NCBI GenBank assembly: GCA_045577925.1
Contig: JAZNJH010000022.1
Location: 1 to 64,000, forward strand
DNA from: UBA4717 sp045577925
Lineage (GTDB): Bacteria; Bacillota; Clostridia; Oscillospirales; CAG-272
Length of the DNA: 64,000 bases
Direction of reading: 5' to 3'
The position numbers and the translations under genes are program-made. The notes under the pieces were generated by a model that ran no database searches, was not told where the DNA came from, and worked only from the letters and a program-made list of their open reading frames with translations. Shown here one piece after another: positions 17,061 to 25,784 of this stretch. How positions within the stretch are numbered: the stretch's first letter is position 1; every line of letters begins with the position of its first letter.

Positions 17061-17471
17061 ATGGATATAAAATTATACGCGCTTATTAAGTCGCTGGTAA
17101 AAGGCATTACAAAAGGTGATAAAGGAGATCCCGGAGAAAGCGGATTTGCAGATGTTGTATTTACACAGAATCCGCCGAGACCGTTTACGGTCTATAACAA
17201 TACCGAAAACCATATCACCGTTACACAAGAGGGCTCGATCTACTTTGATTTCGATTTTACCAAAAACTATGACGGCAGTGATGCAGACCCGACTGAAAGT
17301 TCGCAGGCTATCGTGATTTTTAAAAATAACGAGTACATCGTTTCTATCGGTTCCCCTGCAACTGTAAAGTGGGCCGTTGCTACCCCTGTTTTTGAGAAGG
17401 GCAAAACCTACATGCTTTCGTTTATACCTTATAGCGACTTTATTATCGGCGTCTGGACGGTGATAGGATGA
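17061..17471 (+). CDS. Tail-associated protein with a short collagen-like linker
   Basis: 136 residues: a short helical N-terminus, the GDKGDPGES collagen-like stretch (about residues 18-28), then a beta-rich domain. This is common in the attachment segment of phage fibre or baseplate proteins. It overlaps the next gene by 4 nt (ATGA), suggesting coupled translation and probably assembly. Confidence 0.5.
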   Translation: MDIKLYALIKSLVKGITKGDKGDPGESGFADVVFTQNPPRPFTVYNNTENHITVTQEGSIYFDFDFTKNYDGSDADPTESSQAIVIFKNNEYIVSIGSPATVKWAVATPVFEKGKTYMLSFIPYSDFIIGVWTVIG

Positions 17472-18190
17472 TAAGACGCTTACACGATATAATGACGGCG
17501 CAGTATAAGACTAATGAAGCTGTGGGTATTGGTACGGTAAGCTTTGATAACAGTGTAAAATGCGTTATGCCGGAAGTTAAAGTGTATGGCAAAAGTATTC
17601 AGAACGGCACTCCTGAAAAGGATAAGCCGGTTACGCTATCAAGCTTCAATGGTAAGCTTATACTGTCAAACGCTGAATTTTCAACCCCTATACTTCGCAG
17701 TGCAGGAGAATATGCAGACGTATGGGACGTTTGTAAGGGAATCGTCACGCGCAACATTGCAGAGATAATTGCTGACGGTGTTAAGGTCTTTTCGACATAC
17801 CTAACAACTTCCTCTGTTTCGGGATATACCGGATTTAATCTTTGGTACGGCACGCCCGGAGAAGCAAAGGCTACTGCAGCTGTAATCTCATCTCATTTTA
17901 TTACTAAAGCAGGCAACGCAGGAGGAAATATATACATAGTAGGTACTCCAAAATGTCCGTTTATATTTGCATGGGACAGTGAGATTAATACATTGGAAAA
18001 GTTCAACAACTGGCTTATTGCCGAGAACAATGCCGGTACTCCTGTTAAGATAATTTACGCCCTTAAAGAACCGATGACAGAGTATGTCGAGCCTGTGCAG
18101 ATTACACAGCCTGACGGTTTTGGGCAGATAAGCGCCGTCGGCAATCTGAGTGACGTTCAAATAGACGTTAAATATATTACTCATACGTAA
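17468..18190 (+). CDS. Putative tail fibre/tip protein
   Basis: 240 residues, beta-rich, with VTLSSFNGKLILS in the first half and KIIYALKEPMTEY near the C-terminus, a pattern often found in tail tip or fibre proteins of Clostridia phages. Located between the collagen-linked protein and the small fibre-assembly-like gene. Likely outer particle protein that contacts the cell surface; inference. Confidence 0.5.
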   Translation: MIRRLHDIMTAQYKTNEAVGIGTVSFDNSVKCVMPEVKVYGKSIQNGTPEKDKPVTLSSFNGKLILSNAEFSTPILRSAGEYADVWDVCKGIVTRNIAEIIADGVKVFSTYLTTSSVSGYTGFNLWYGTPGEAKATAAVISSHFITKAGNAGGNIYIVGTPKCPFIFAWDSEINTLEKFNNWLIAENNAGTPVKIIYALKEPMTEYVEPVQITQPDGFGQISAVGNLSDVQIDVKYITHT

Positions 18191-18201
18191 GGAGGATGAA
18201 A

Positions 18202-18549
18202 ATGTACGCAAAATTATTAAACGGTATACTTGAGCCTGCTCCTCTTGATTTGCTCTGCGAAATTGAGGTCCGTGGTACAAATAAGGTGTTTCAGGTTTTT
18301 AACCCTGCTCCCGAGCAGTATATAAAAGCGGGATATCTGCCTGTTATTGAAGCCGATTATCCTGAAAACGACGAAGGCAACTTCAAGTATTACGAGAAGG
18401 TATATACTGAGCGCGATGGTGTTATATACGGTGAGTGGGTTGAATGTGATGCTCCTGAGGCAATAACACCCACACCAACAAATGAAGAACGTATCGCTGC
18501 GCTTGAAGAAGAGCTTGCGGCGGCAAAGATACTTCTGGGGGTGGAATAA
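18202..18549 (+). CDS. Small phage tail protein with C-terminal coiled coil
   Basis: 115 residues; conserved-looking start MYAKLLNGILEPAP, a middle acidic domain, and a C-terminal helix NEERIAALEEELAAAK. Similar short proteins follow tail fibre genes in Firmicute phages. Start 18202 is chosen because AAGGAGG ends 6 nt upstream; the ATG at 18196 directly abuts that site. Ends at the base before the next ATG. Confidence 0.55.
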   Translation: MYAKLLNGILEPAPLDLLCEIEVRGTNKVFQVFNPAPEQYIKAGYLPVIEADYPENDEGNFKYYEKVYTERDGVIYGEWVECDAPEAITPTPTNEERIAALEEELAAAKILLGVE

Positions 18550-18948
18550 ATGACACTCACAGAATATGCAAAAAAGATGCGCGGATTTATTGAAAAGGCC
18601 GTTCAGGGACTTGATACTTACGATTCGCTTGAGGCCGTTAGTCTTTATCCCAAGTGGAGTTCAGGCAAGAATTACACTGTTGGAGAAAGAATCAGGTACA
18701 ATGAGGTTTTATATCTCGTTTTACAGTCTCATCTATCCCAAGACTCGTGGACGCCCGATATAAGTCCGAGTTTATTTGCAAGGGTGCTGATACCTGACGA
18801 GAATTTTATTCCTGCATGGGAGCAGCCCGACAGTACAAATCCGTATATGGCAGGAGACACAGTTTCGCATAATGGCAAAACGTGGACGAGCGACGTTGAC
18901 AACAACGTATGGGAGCCCGGTGTCTACGGTTGGAGCGAGGCTATATGA
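18550..18948 (+). CDS. Carbohydrate-binding (chitin-binding-like) tail protein
   Basis: 132 residues with an N-terminal helix and two CBM5/12-like units: YPKWSSGKNYTVGERIRYN-type (about 34-80) and a GDTVSHNGKTWTSDVDNNVW-type unit ending in EPGVYGW (about 92-130). The spaced Trp/Tyr residues are the sugar-stacking positions of the family. It probably helps the particle bind cell-wall glycans. Its stop overlaps the next ATG. Confidence 0.7.
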   Translation: MTLTEYAKKMRGFIEKAVQGLDTYDSLEAVSLYPKWSSGKNYTVGERIRYNEVLYLVLQSHLSQDSWTPDISPSLFARVLIPDENFIPAWEQPDSTNPYMAGDTVSHNGKTWTSDVDNNVWEPGVYGWSEAI

Positions 18949-19181
18949 CCTGGGAAATAATTGTTGGACTTATAACTCTTGTTGGCGCTGTTATAAGCAT
19001 TGCTACTCCATTGCTGAAGCTTAACACAAGCATTACAAAGCTTAATTGTTCTATTGATACTTTAAATAGTGGAATGGAATCAAGCAACAGGCGCATCAGC
19101 GAGCACGGCAGGCGGATAGACAAGCTTGATCACCGTATTACTATTCTTGAAACCTACCATGACGGAAGGGAGCGTGAATGA
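18945..19181 (+). CDS. Membrane-anchored coiled-coil protein (holin accessory, XhlA-like)
   Basis: 78 residues: one membrane helix (IIVGLITLVGAVISIATPLL, residues 4-23) then a heptad-patterned helix (LNTSITKLNCSIDTLNSGM and onward). The layout matches XhlA-type lysis proteins that sit beside lysin and holin. ATGA overlap with the carbohydrate-binding gene. An upstream in-frame ATG at 18909 would lie inside the previous gene and lacks a site. Confidence 0.6.
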   Translation: MTWEIIVGLITLVGAVISIATPLLKLNTSITKLNCSIDTLNSGMESSNRRISEHGRRIDKLDHRITILETYHDGRERE

Positions 19182-19863
19182 TATAATATTACCATTTTCT
19201 AAAGGAAATATTAAAATAACCTCTCCGTACGGTAACAGGGTTTTATACGGTACGGCATGCTTTCACGGTGGACTTGATTTAGTTGGGACAAAAACAGATG
19301 AAGTCGTTTCCGTGTCTAACGGTATTGTATTATGGTCGCAGATGGTGACGGACAAGTCTAATCCAACGTGGCAGTGGGGTAATTACGTTGCCGTTATGGG
19401 CGATGACGGTAATACTATTTATTATTGTCACCTGAGTAAGAGGCTTACTTCTGCCGGCAAGCGCGTAAAAGCCGGTGACGTTATCGGCATTATGGGCAGT
19501 ACGGGTTATTCGTTTGGCAAACATCTTCATTTTGAAGTTCGTCCGGGCAATTTGAAAGCAACAGATGCGGCAGCATATCTGAATTTGCCTAATGCGATAT
19601 GTGAGATCAGCGAGCGAGAGTATTACTCTGATGAGGTTGTCAAGGCGTGCGGATTTACAGAGGGCACGCGGGCGTATATTAACAGATACGCTTGGTCGGC
19701 TGATCTGTGTCGCAAGCTTGCGTTTGCTATACGCGCAAAAGAGGGCAAGTGCGGTCGTGAGGGGGTTATAAAAAGGCTTGGACTTTTACCGCACACGGTA
19801 AAGTACATAGATGCATACCCCTTCGCAAGCGAGCTTTGGCGCAAGCTTGGAGAACGAATGTAG
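19174..19863 (+). CDS. Endolysin: M23 zinc endopeptidase with C-terminal repeats
   Basis: About 229 residues. The M23 domain shows the zinc ligands in CFHGGLDL (His, Asp) and HLHFEV (HxH), with TSPYGNR upstream; these enzymes cut peptidoglycan cross-bridges. The last 80 residues contain two similar units (ACGFTEGTRAYINRYAW... and RLGLLPHTVKYIDAYPF..., each ending in an L-W/C-RKL step), probably a wall-binding domain. Start uncertain: GTG 19174 follows GGAAGGGAG closely and overlaps the previous stop; ATG 19159 is the alternative. No signal peptide, so export depends on the holin. Confidence 0.8.
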   Translation: MNDIILPFSKGNIKITSPYGNRVLYGTACFHGGLDLVGTKTDEVVSVSNGIVLWSQMVTDKSNPTWQWGNYVAVMGDDGNTIYYCHLSKRLTSAGKRVKAGDVIGIMGSTGYSFGKHLHFEVRPGNLKATDAAAYLNLPNAICEISEREYYSDEVVKACGFTEGTRAYINRYAWSADLCRKLAFAIRAKEGKCGREGVIKRLGLLPHTVKYIDAYPFASELWRKLGERM

Positions 19864-19881
19864 TACGAAAGCCCGTACAGG

Positions 19882-19932
19882 CAGGGTGCGCGTGTGGCTC
19901 ATGCAAATTTTGCATGAGCCACACGTACCCTG
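19882..19932 (+). repeat. Long perfect hairpin between lysin and holin
   Basis: 16-bp perfect stem (19891-19906 / 19910-19925) with a 3-nt loop, extended by outer CAGGGT/ACCCTG pairing. No T-run follows. It could process or stabilise the lysis mRNA, or be a relic of an insertion. Confidence 0.65.
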
Positions 19933-19971
19933 TTATAATATTAAATTTACTGTACAAGGAGTGTAACACAA

Positions 19972-20058
19972 ATGATTACAGAATTTATTAACGAATACGG
20001 GTGGGTAGCACCCACGGGCATTACGCGCATTTTAATTAATTATATTTGCAGTCTTTAA
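19972..20058 (+). pseudogene. Duplicated holin start, truncated (28 codons)
   Basis: ATGATTACAGAATTTATTAA and the next bases GAATACGG, with the AAGGAG site, are nearly identical to the start of the holin gene at 20095. Here the frame diverges after about 10 codons and stops at TAA (20056-20058). A GTGGGT/ACCCAC hairpin sits just at the divergence point. Most likely a tandem 5'-end duplication decayed after a rearrangement; a decoy translation start or tiny peptide is possible. Confidence 0.65.
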
Positions 20059-20094
20059 CCCATACCCCTACACTACATACAAGGAGAGTGAAGC

Positions 20095-20445
20095 ATGATT
20101 ACAGAATTTATTAATGAATACGGTACTATGATTTTATACACGCTTATTACTGCTATCGCCGGTTATATCGGGCTTTGGATAAAGTCACTTTATACCAAGT
20201 ACATAAACGACAAGACAAAAAAAGACGTTGTTGAGACGTGTGTAAAGGCTGTTGAACAGCTATACAAGGACTTGCACGGTGAGGCAAAGTACAACGAAGT
20301 TGTAATTTCCGTAAGCGAGATGCTTGCATCTAAGGGTATCACGATAACCGAGCTTGAGATAAAGATGCTTATTGAAGCCGCCGTTGGCGAGTTTAATAAT
20401 GTATTTGGTAAGGCAGATAATACTGCTCAGGCAAGCGCAAAGTAA
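20095..20445 (+). CDS. Phage holin, LL-H family
   Basis: 116 residues: one N-terminal membrane helix (MILYTLITAIAGYIGLWIK, about residues 12-30) followed by a charged domain with KKDVVETCVKAVEQLYKD and a C-terminal helix, matching phage_holin_LLH. Such holins open the membrane for the lysin. AAGGAGAG precedes the ATG. It is the last cassette gene and is followed by a terminator. Confidence 0.85.
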   Translation: MITEFINEYGTMILYTLITAIAGYIGLWIKSLYTKYINDKTKKDVVETCVKAVEQLYKDLHGEAKYNEVVISVSEMLASKGITITELEIKMLIEAAVGEFNNVFGKADNTAQASAK

Positions 20446-20476
20446 TAATGTGCTATTTATAGCTACTGCAAGCATA

Positions 20477-20513
20477 AAGGCAACAAGTCTCTTTTGACTT
20501 GCTGCCTTTTGCT
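20477..20513 (+). terminator. Terminator of the capsid cassette
   Basis: AAGGCA-CAAGTC pairs with GACTTG-TGCCTT around a short loop, followed by TTTT. It ends the plus-strand late operon before the convergent ACT gene. Confidence 0.7.
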
Positions 20514-20524
20514 TTTATTATTGG

Positions 20525-20956
20525 TCAAGCTAGCTCTGCGGGAGTAAACATGTGTACGCCCTCTTTTTCAAACAGCTTTGCGCCTGCTTCTCTGTCAGAA
20601 AGTCTGAGGATCAGCACCGCGTTATTGCCTGTATTTCTGAAGAATGAATACAGGTATTCAACAGAGATATGCTCGCGCTCAAGCATGCCGAGGATCTGCG
20701 CAAGTCCCGACGGCTTATCGGGAATGGATACGCATATAACGTGGTTTACGTGAACAGAATATCCTCCGTCGCGCAAAAGGCTTGCTGCTTCGTCAATCTT
20801 ATCCTGGTCGATTATAAAACGAACTATACCGAAATTCGCCGTATCTGCAACGGATATTGCCTTAAGGTCAATGTTGTTTTTGCCTAAAAATTCGGTTAAT
20901 GTATAAAGTGTTCCTCTTATATTCTGAAGAAACACAGATATCTGCTTAATATACAT
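20525..20956 (-). CDS. ACT-domain protein (double ACT)
   Basis: 143 residues forming two tandem ACT domains (about 1-70 and 71-140); IRGTLYTLTEFLGKNNIDLKA is the ligand-edge segment of the first and PDKPSGLAQILGMLERE of the second. ACT domains bind amino acids or similar small ligands. It sits 14 nt downstream of paaK in the same direction, a common pairing in anaerobes, and probably senses the aryl acid or amino acid feeding that enzyme. Confidence 0.85.
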   Translation of the reverse strand: MYIKQISVFLQNIRGTLYTLTEFLGKNNIDLKAISVADTANFGIVRFIIDQDKIDEAASLLRDGGYSVHVNHVICVSIPDKPSGLAQILGMLEREHISVEYLYSFFRNTGNNAVLILRLSDREAGAKLFEKEGVHMFTPAELA

Positions 20957-20970
20957 CTCTTTCCCTCCTG

Positions 20971-22293
20971 TTAAAGCTTACGGTTATCTATTACGCGCTT
21001 AGCCTTGCCCTCAAATCTCGGCAATGTTTTCGGCGGTACTATCGTTACCTTTGCAGATACACCGACTACCGATTTGATCTGCTCGGAAATTTTATTTCTG
21101 AGGTTTTCTATATCACTTACTGTATCTGAGAGCATATCTTGATTGAGTTCCACCTGTACTTCAAGTGTATCAGACGAATTCTCTCTGCCTACAACAAGCA
21201 TATAGTGAGGCGCAACGCCCTCTATTCCGACTATTACCGATTCGATCTGGCTCGGGAACACGTTTACTCCGCGAACGATTATCATATCGTCGCTTCTGCC
21301 TGTTATTCTGCCCATTCTCGCCGTGGTTCTGCCGCATGCGCACTTCTCTTTTGTTATCGTGCATATGTCGTGCGTACGGTATCTTATCATCGGCTGACCC
21401 GTTTTTGTTATGGTTGTGAAAACAAGCTCTCCGGGAGTACCGTCGGGCATATGCTCTCCTGTTTCAGGATTGATTATTTCGGCGATAACGTGGTCTTCAT
21501 TGATATGCATGCCGCACTTTTCCGTGCACTCGAACGAAACGCCCGGACCGCCGATTTCTGTCAGGCCGTAAATGTCAAGTGCGTTGAAATCAAGAAGCCC
21601 TTCAAGGTTGTTTCTCATTTCAGCAGTCCAAGGCTCTGCGCCGAAGCATCCGCTCTTAAGCTTAAGCTCGCTCGGGTCAATTCCCATTTCGCGGATCGTT
21701 TCACCGATTAGCGTTGCGTATGAAGGTGTACAACAGATCATCGTTGCTCCAAGCTCTTTAAGCATCATTATCTGCCTTTGCGTGTTTCCGCTTGACATAG
21801 GCACTACCATTGCGCCAAGCTTTGACGCACCCTGATGTATGCCAAGGCCGCCTGTAAACAGTCCATAGCCGTATGTAACCTGAATAGTATCTTCATCCGT
21901 GCATCCGGCAGCGGCAAGCGCACGAGCAACCATTTCCGTCCATACGTCGATATCGTTTTGAGTATATCCCGAAACTATCGGCTTACCCGTTGTTCCAGAT
22001 GAGCCCTGAACACGCACGATCTCCTTACGCGGCACGGCGAAAAGTCCGTCCGGGAAATGATCGCGGAGATCAGGCTTATCAGTAAACGGAAGCTTCGTTA
22101 TATCATCTATTGTTTTGATATCATCGGGAGTTACTCCGAGAGCATCCATTCTTTCTTTATACATAGGCACGTTTTTATAAACGTGTACAACGGTATCATG
22201 CAGTCTTTGACCCTGAAGAGCTTCGAGCTTTTCACGCTCCAAGCATTCATATTCGGGAGAAAGAATTCTGCAGTTTGTAGTGTCCTTTGGCAT
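20971..22293 (-). CDS. paaK: Phenylacetate-CoA ligase
   Basis: 440-residue AMP-forming acyl-CoA ligase that turns aryl acetates plus CoA and ATP into the thioester. Visible motifs: P-loop-like VQGSSGTTGKP (about 97-107), DIYGLTEIGGPG, the TGRSDDMIIVRGVNVFP hinge and a C-terminal lysine in RFEGKAKRV. In gut anaerobes the gene usually serves aromatic amino acid breakdown with indolepyruvate oxidoreductase, which is not in this window. GAGGAG precedes the ATG; operon with the ACT protein. Confidence 0.93.
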   Translation of the reverse strand: MPKDTTNCRILSPEYECLEREKLEALQGQRLHDTVVHVYKNVPMYKERMDALGVTPDDIKTIDDITKLPFTDKPDLRDHFPDGLFAVPRKEIVRVQGSSGTTGKPIVSGYTQNDIDVWTEMVARALAAAGCTDEDTIQVTYGYGLFTGGLGIHQGASKLGAMVVPMSSGNTQRQIMMLKELGATMICCTPSYATLIGETIREMGIDPSELKLKSGCFGAEPWTAEMRNNLEGLLDFNALDIYGLTEIGGPGVSFECTEKCGMHINEDHVIAEIINPETGEHMPDGTPGELVFTTITKTGQPMIRYRTHDICTITKEKCACGRTTARMGRITGRSDDMIIVRGVNVFPSQIESVIVGIEGVAPHYMLVVGRENSSDTLEVQVELNQDMLSDTVSDIENLRNKISEQIKSVVGVSAKVTIVPPKTLPRFEGKAKRVIDNRKL

Positions 22294-22330
22294 TGGTAAA
22301 TCTCCTCACATATAGTTTATTTACGTTATT

Positions 22331-22359
22331 ATTTTAGCACATACCCGTTATCTTTGCAA
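22331..22359 (-). promoter_or_regulatory. paaK promoter
   Basis: Minus strand: TTGCAA (22354-22359), 17-nt spacer, TAAAAT (22331-22336). Confidence 0.55.
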
Positions 22360-22491
22360 GGATTTATCTTATCTGAGTGTAAATTACGGTCAATTTTCGG
22401 TTTCAAAATAATTATTCGGAAATTTTTATTGTATTTTAGTGCTAATAATTTATGCAAAGTGATAAAAATGAAATCGGCTGTAAAAAAAGTG

Positions 22492-22520
22492 TTGAAAATT
22501 ATAAAAAAATGTTGTATACT
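22492..22520 (+). promoter_or_regulatory. guaB promoter
   Basis: TTGAAA (22492-22497), 17-nt spacer, TATACT (22515-22520), 42 nt before the guaB ATG. Confidence 0.65.
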
Positions 22521-22562
22521 ATATCTTAATAAATATAATGCAAAAATTATACGGAGGAACTT

Positions 22563-24071
22563 ATGGCTTTTTACTACAACGAACCATCAAGAACTTTTAG
22601 TGAATACCTTCTTATCCCCGGATATACTTCCCCTGAGTGTATTCCGGCAAACGTAAGTCTTAAAACGCCCCTTGTTAAGTTTAAGCGCGGTGAAGAATCT
22701 GCGATTTCTCTTAACATTCCCATGGTATCGGCTATCATGCAGTCTGTTTCAAACGACACTCTTGCTGTTGCCCTTGCAAAGGAAGGTGGCGTTTCATTTA
22801 TTTATGGATCACAGTCTATCGAAGACGAGGCCGCTATGGTTGCCCGTGCAAAAGCTTATAAAGCCGGTTTTGTTACAAGCGACTCTAACCTCACTCCCGA
22901 GAGCACTCTCGCCGACGTTCTCGAGCTCGTTGAAGAAAAGCATCATAATACTATTGCAATTACCGATGACGGTACAGGTAACGGTAAGCTTTTAGGTGTT
23001 GTTACAAGCCGTGACTACAGAGTCAGCAGAATGAGCACCGATACAAAGGTTAAAGAATTCATGACTCCTCTTGAAAAGCTCATCACTGCTCCTGCAAGTA
23101 CTACACTTAAGGAAGCAAACGATATAATTTGGGAGCATAAGCTAAACTCCCTTCCTTTAGTTGATGAAAGCGGAAAGCTTGTCTACTTCGTATTCCGCAA
23201 GGACTATTCTCAGCATAAGGAAAATCCGCAGGAACTTCTCGACTCCAAGAAGCGTTATATCATCGGCGCAGGCATCAACACGCTTGACTATGAACAGCGC
23301 GTTCCCGCTCTTGTTGAAGCAGGCGCAGACGTTCTTTGTATAGACTCGTCCGACGGATATTCCTGCTGGCAGAAAAAGACAATCGACTTCATCCGTGAAA
23401 AATACGGCGACACGGTTAAGGTTGGGGCAGGTAACGTTGTTGACCGAGACGGCTTTAACTTCCTTGCAGATGCTGGCGCAGACTTTATTAAGGTCGGCGT
23501 TGGCGGTGGTTCTATCTGTATTACACGTGAGCAGAAGGGTATCGGTCGCGGCCAAGCTACCGCGCTTATTGAGGTTGCGGCAGCACGTGACGAATATTTT
23601 GAAAAGACGGGCGTATATATTCCGATATGCTCTGACGGCGGTATCGTTCACGACTACCACATGACTCTCGCTCTTGCTATGGGTGCAGACTTCCTTATGC
23701 TCGGACGTTATTTCGCGAGATTTGACGAGAGCCCCACAAACAAGCTCTTCATTAACGGCACGTACGTTAAGGAATATTGGGGTGAAGGCTCCAACCGTGC
23801 GCGTAACTGGCAGAGATACGACCTTGGTGGAAAGAAGAACGGTCTTGCGTTTGAAGAAGGCGTTGACTCTTACGTTGTATATGCAGGTCCTCTTCACGAT
23901 AACGTTGCCAAGAGCTTACACAAGGTTAAGTCCACGATGTGCAACTGCGGCGTTACAAACATTCCCGATCTTCAGAAGAACGCGAAGATGACCGTTGTTT
24001 CCGCAACGAGTATCGTTGAGGGTGGCGCTCACGACGTTATGCTTAAGAATACGATGTCCTCTTCAAGATAA
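22563..24071 (+). CDS. guaB: IMP dehydrogenase
   Basis: 502-residue enzyme oxidising IMP to XMP with NAD, the committed step to guanine nucleotides. The TIM barrel is split by a CBS pair (about residues 110-225, with GVVTSRDYR). The catalytic loop is GVGGGSICITREQKGIGRGQ with the active Cys, followed by SDGGI and the mobile-flap region. The variant resembles the long Clostridial form. ATG follows GGAGGAAC. Upstream of fhs by 22 nt, so both purine-linked genes are cotranscribed. Confidence 0.93.
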   Translation: MAFYYNEPSRTFSEYLLIPGYTSPECIPANVSLKTPLVKFKRGEESAISLNIPMVSAIMQSVSNDTLAVALAKEGGVSFIYGSQSIEDEAAMVARAKAYKAGFVTSDSNLTPESTLADVLELVEEKHHNTIAITDDGTGNGKLLGVVTSRDYRVSRMSTDTKVKEFMTPLEKLITAPASTTLKEANDIIWEHKLNSLPLVDESGKLVYFVFRKDYSQHKENPQELLDSKKRYIIGAGINTLDYEQRVPALVEAGADVLCIDSSDGYSCWQKKTIDFIREKYGDTVKVGAGNVVDRDGFNFLADAGADFIKVGVGGGSICITREQKGIGRGQATALIEVAAARDEYFEKTGVYIPICSDGGIVHDYHMTLALAMGADFLMLGRYFARFDESPTNKLFINGTYVKEYWGEGSNRARNWQRYDLGGKKNGLAFEEGVDSYVVYAGPLHDNVAKSLHKVKSTMCNCGVTNIPDLQKNAKMTVVSATSIVEGGAHDVMLKNTMSSSR

Positions 24072-24093
24072 AACTGTATAAGGAGTTAGAACT

Positions 24094-25767
24094 ATGTATA
24101 AGTCTGATATTGAAATAGCACAGTCCGTAACCCCCAAGTTTATAATGGATGTTGCAAAAGAAACGGGTATTGATGAAAAATATATTGAACAGTATGGTAA
24201 GTACAAGGCAAAGATAGATTATGCCCTTTTAAACGAATCAAAGCGCGAAGACGGCAAGCTTATCCTCGTTACAGCTATAACACCCACACCTGCAGGCGAA
24301 GGCAAAACAACAACTTCAGTTGGTCTTACAGATGGTCTTCGCAAGATAGGTAAGAACGCAGTTGCGGCACTCAGAGAGCCTTCTCTCGGTCCTGTATTCG
24401 GCGTTAAGGGCGGTGCAGCAGGCGGTGGATGGGCTCAGGTAATCCCTATGGAAGACATCAACCTTCATTTTACGGGCGACTTCCATGCAATCGGTGCTGC
24501 CAACAATCTTCTTGCGGCTATGCTCGACAATCACATATATCAGGGTAACGCGCTCAACATCGACCCTCGCAGGATCACGTTCAAGAGATGCGTTGACATG
24601 AATGACCGTCAGCTTCGTTTTGTTACAGACGGTCTCGGAGGCAGAGTAAACGGAGTTCCGCGCGAAGACGGCTACGATATTACGGTTGCTTCCGAAATTA
24701 TGGCTGTATTCTGCCTTGCAAGCTCCATTGACGATTTAAAGGCAAGACTTTCAAGAATAATCGTTGGTTACACTTACGATGAAAAGCCCGTTACTGCGGG
24801 CGACCTCAAGGCTGTTGGCGCGATGACCGCACTTTTAAAGGATGCGCTCAAGCCCAACCTTGTTCAGACACTCGAAGGAACACCGGCATTCGTGCACGGC
24901 GGACCTTTTGCCAATATCGCTCACGGATGTAACTCAGTTATTGCAACACGCATGGCTATGAAGACAGGCGACTATGCAGTTACAGAAGCGGGATTCGGCG
25001 CTGACCTTGGTGCTGAAAAGTTCCTCGACATCAAGTGCCGTCTTGCGGGTCTTAAGCCCTCTGCGGTAGTAGTTGTTGCAACGGTACGTGCGCTCAAGAT
25101 GCACGGCGGTCTTGCAAAGACAGAGCTTGGCTGTGAAAACCTTGAAGCTCTTGAAGCAGGTCTTCCTAACCTTATGCGTCACGTTTCAAATATAACAAAC
25201 GTATACAAGCTTCCCTGCGTGGTTGCGGTAAACCGCTTCCCCACCGACACAGACGCTGAAACAGAGCTCGTTATAAAGAAGTGCCGTGAGGTTGGCGTAA
25301 ACTGCGTGCTCTCTACCGTATGGGCAGACGGCGGCAACGGTGCAATTGAGCTTGCTCACGAGGTAGTACGTCTCTGCGAAGAAGGCGAAAACAATTTCGA
25401 ATTCAGCTACGAATCAGAGCTTTCTATCGAAGAAAAGATAAACAAGCTCACACGCCGCATCTACGGCGGTACGGGCGCTGTTATCACCACTGCCGCTAAG
25501 AAGCAGATAGACAAGCTTGAAGAGCTCGGTTTTGGGAATCTTCCTATATGCGTTGCGAAAACACAGTACTCGTTCTCCGATGATCCCACAAAGCTCGGTG
25601 CTCCCGAAAACTTTGAGATCACGGTTAAGAACGTTCGCGTATCGGCAGGCGCAGGATTCATTGTTGTCCTCACAGGCGACATCATGACGATGCCCGGACT
25701 TCCCAAAGTACCCGCTGCTGAAAAGATCGACGTTGATTCAAACGGTAAGATCTCAGGTTTGTTCTGA
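24094..25767 (+). CDS. fhs: Formate-tetrahydrofolate ligase
   Basis: 557-residue enzyme joining formate to tetrahydrofolate with ATP, feeding one-carbon units to purine synthesis or acetogenesis. The P-loop-like TPTPAGEGKTTTSVGL (about residues 64-79) and the GGAAGGGWAQV block are typical. Length is normal. AAGGAG precedes the ATG. It shares the guaB transcript and is followed by a strong terminator. Confidence 0.96.
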   Translation: MYKSDIEIAQSVTPKFIMDVAKETGIDEKYIEQYGKYKAKIDYALLNESKREDGKLILVTAITPTPAGEGKTTTSVGLTDGLRKIGKNAVAALREPSLGPVFGVKGGAAGGGWAQVIPMEDINLHFTGDFHAIGAANNLLAAMLDNHIYQGNALNIDPRRITFKRCVDMNDRQLRFVTDGLGGRVNGVPREDGYDITVASEIMAVFCLASSIDDLKARLSRIIVGYTYDEKPVTAGDLKAVGAMTALLKDALKPNLVQTLEGTPAFVHGGPFANIAHGCNSVIATRMAMKTGDYAVTEAGFGADLGAEKFLDIKCRLAGLKPSAVVVVATVRALKMHGGLAKTELGCENLEALEAGLPNLMRHVSNITNVYKLPCVVAVNRFPTDTDAETELVIKKCREVGVNCVLSTVWADGGNGAIELAHEVVRLCEEGENNFEFSYESELSIEEKINKLTRRIYGGTGAVITTAAKKQIDKLEELGFGNLPICVAKTQYSFSDDPTKLGAPENFEITVKNVRVSAGAGFIVVLTGDIMTMPGLPKVPAAEKIDVDSNGKISGLF

Positions 25768-25784
25768 TATTATATAATAATGTT

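Larger units (their letters stand above)
7319..20511 (+). mobile_element. Podovirus-like capsid/packaging/lysis cassette (late module only)
   Basis: Tightly packed plus-strand genes, many overlapping by 4-14 nt, run from terminase through portal, protease, scaffold, coat, connectors and tail proteins to lysin and holin, with a promoter in front and a terminator at the end. Integrase, excisionase, repressor, replication and tape-measure genes are absent, and host-type genes (ppa, paaK) lie directly on each side. No att-like direct repeat was noticed. All recognised frames are intact, so it is either a recent deletion product or a domesticated particle system. Confidence 0.85.

Noticed and set aside
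7165..20524. att sites for the capsid cassette
   Set aside because: No convincing direct repeat was seen in the flanking gaps and no tRNA or integrase borders the cassette.
22354..22656. 100-codon plus-strand frame across the guaB leader
   Set aside because: Runs through the promoter and into guaB in another frame; no ribosome site or protein-like pattern.
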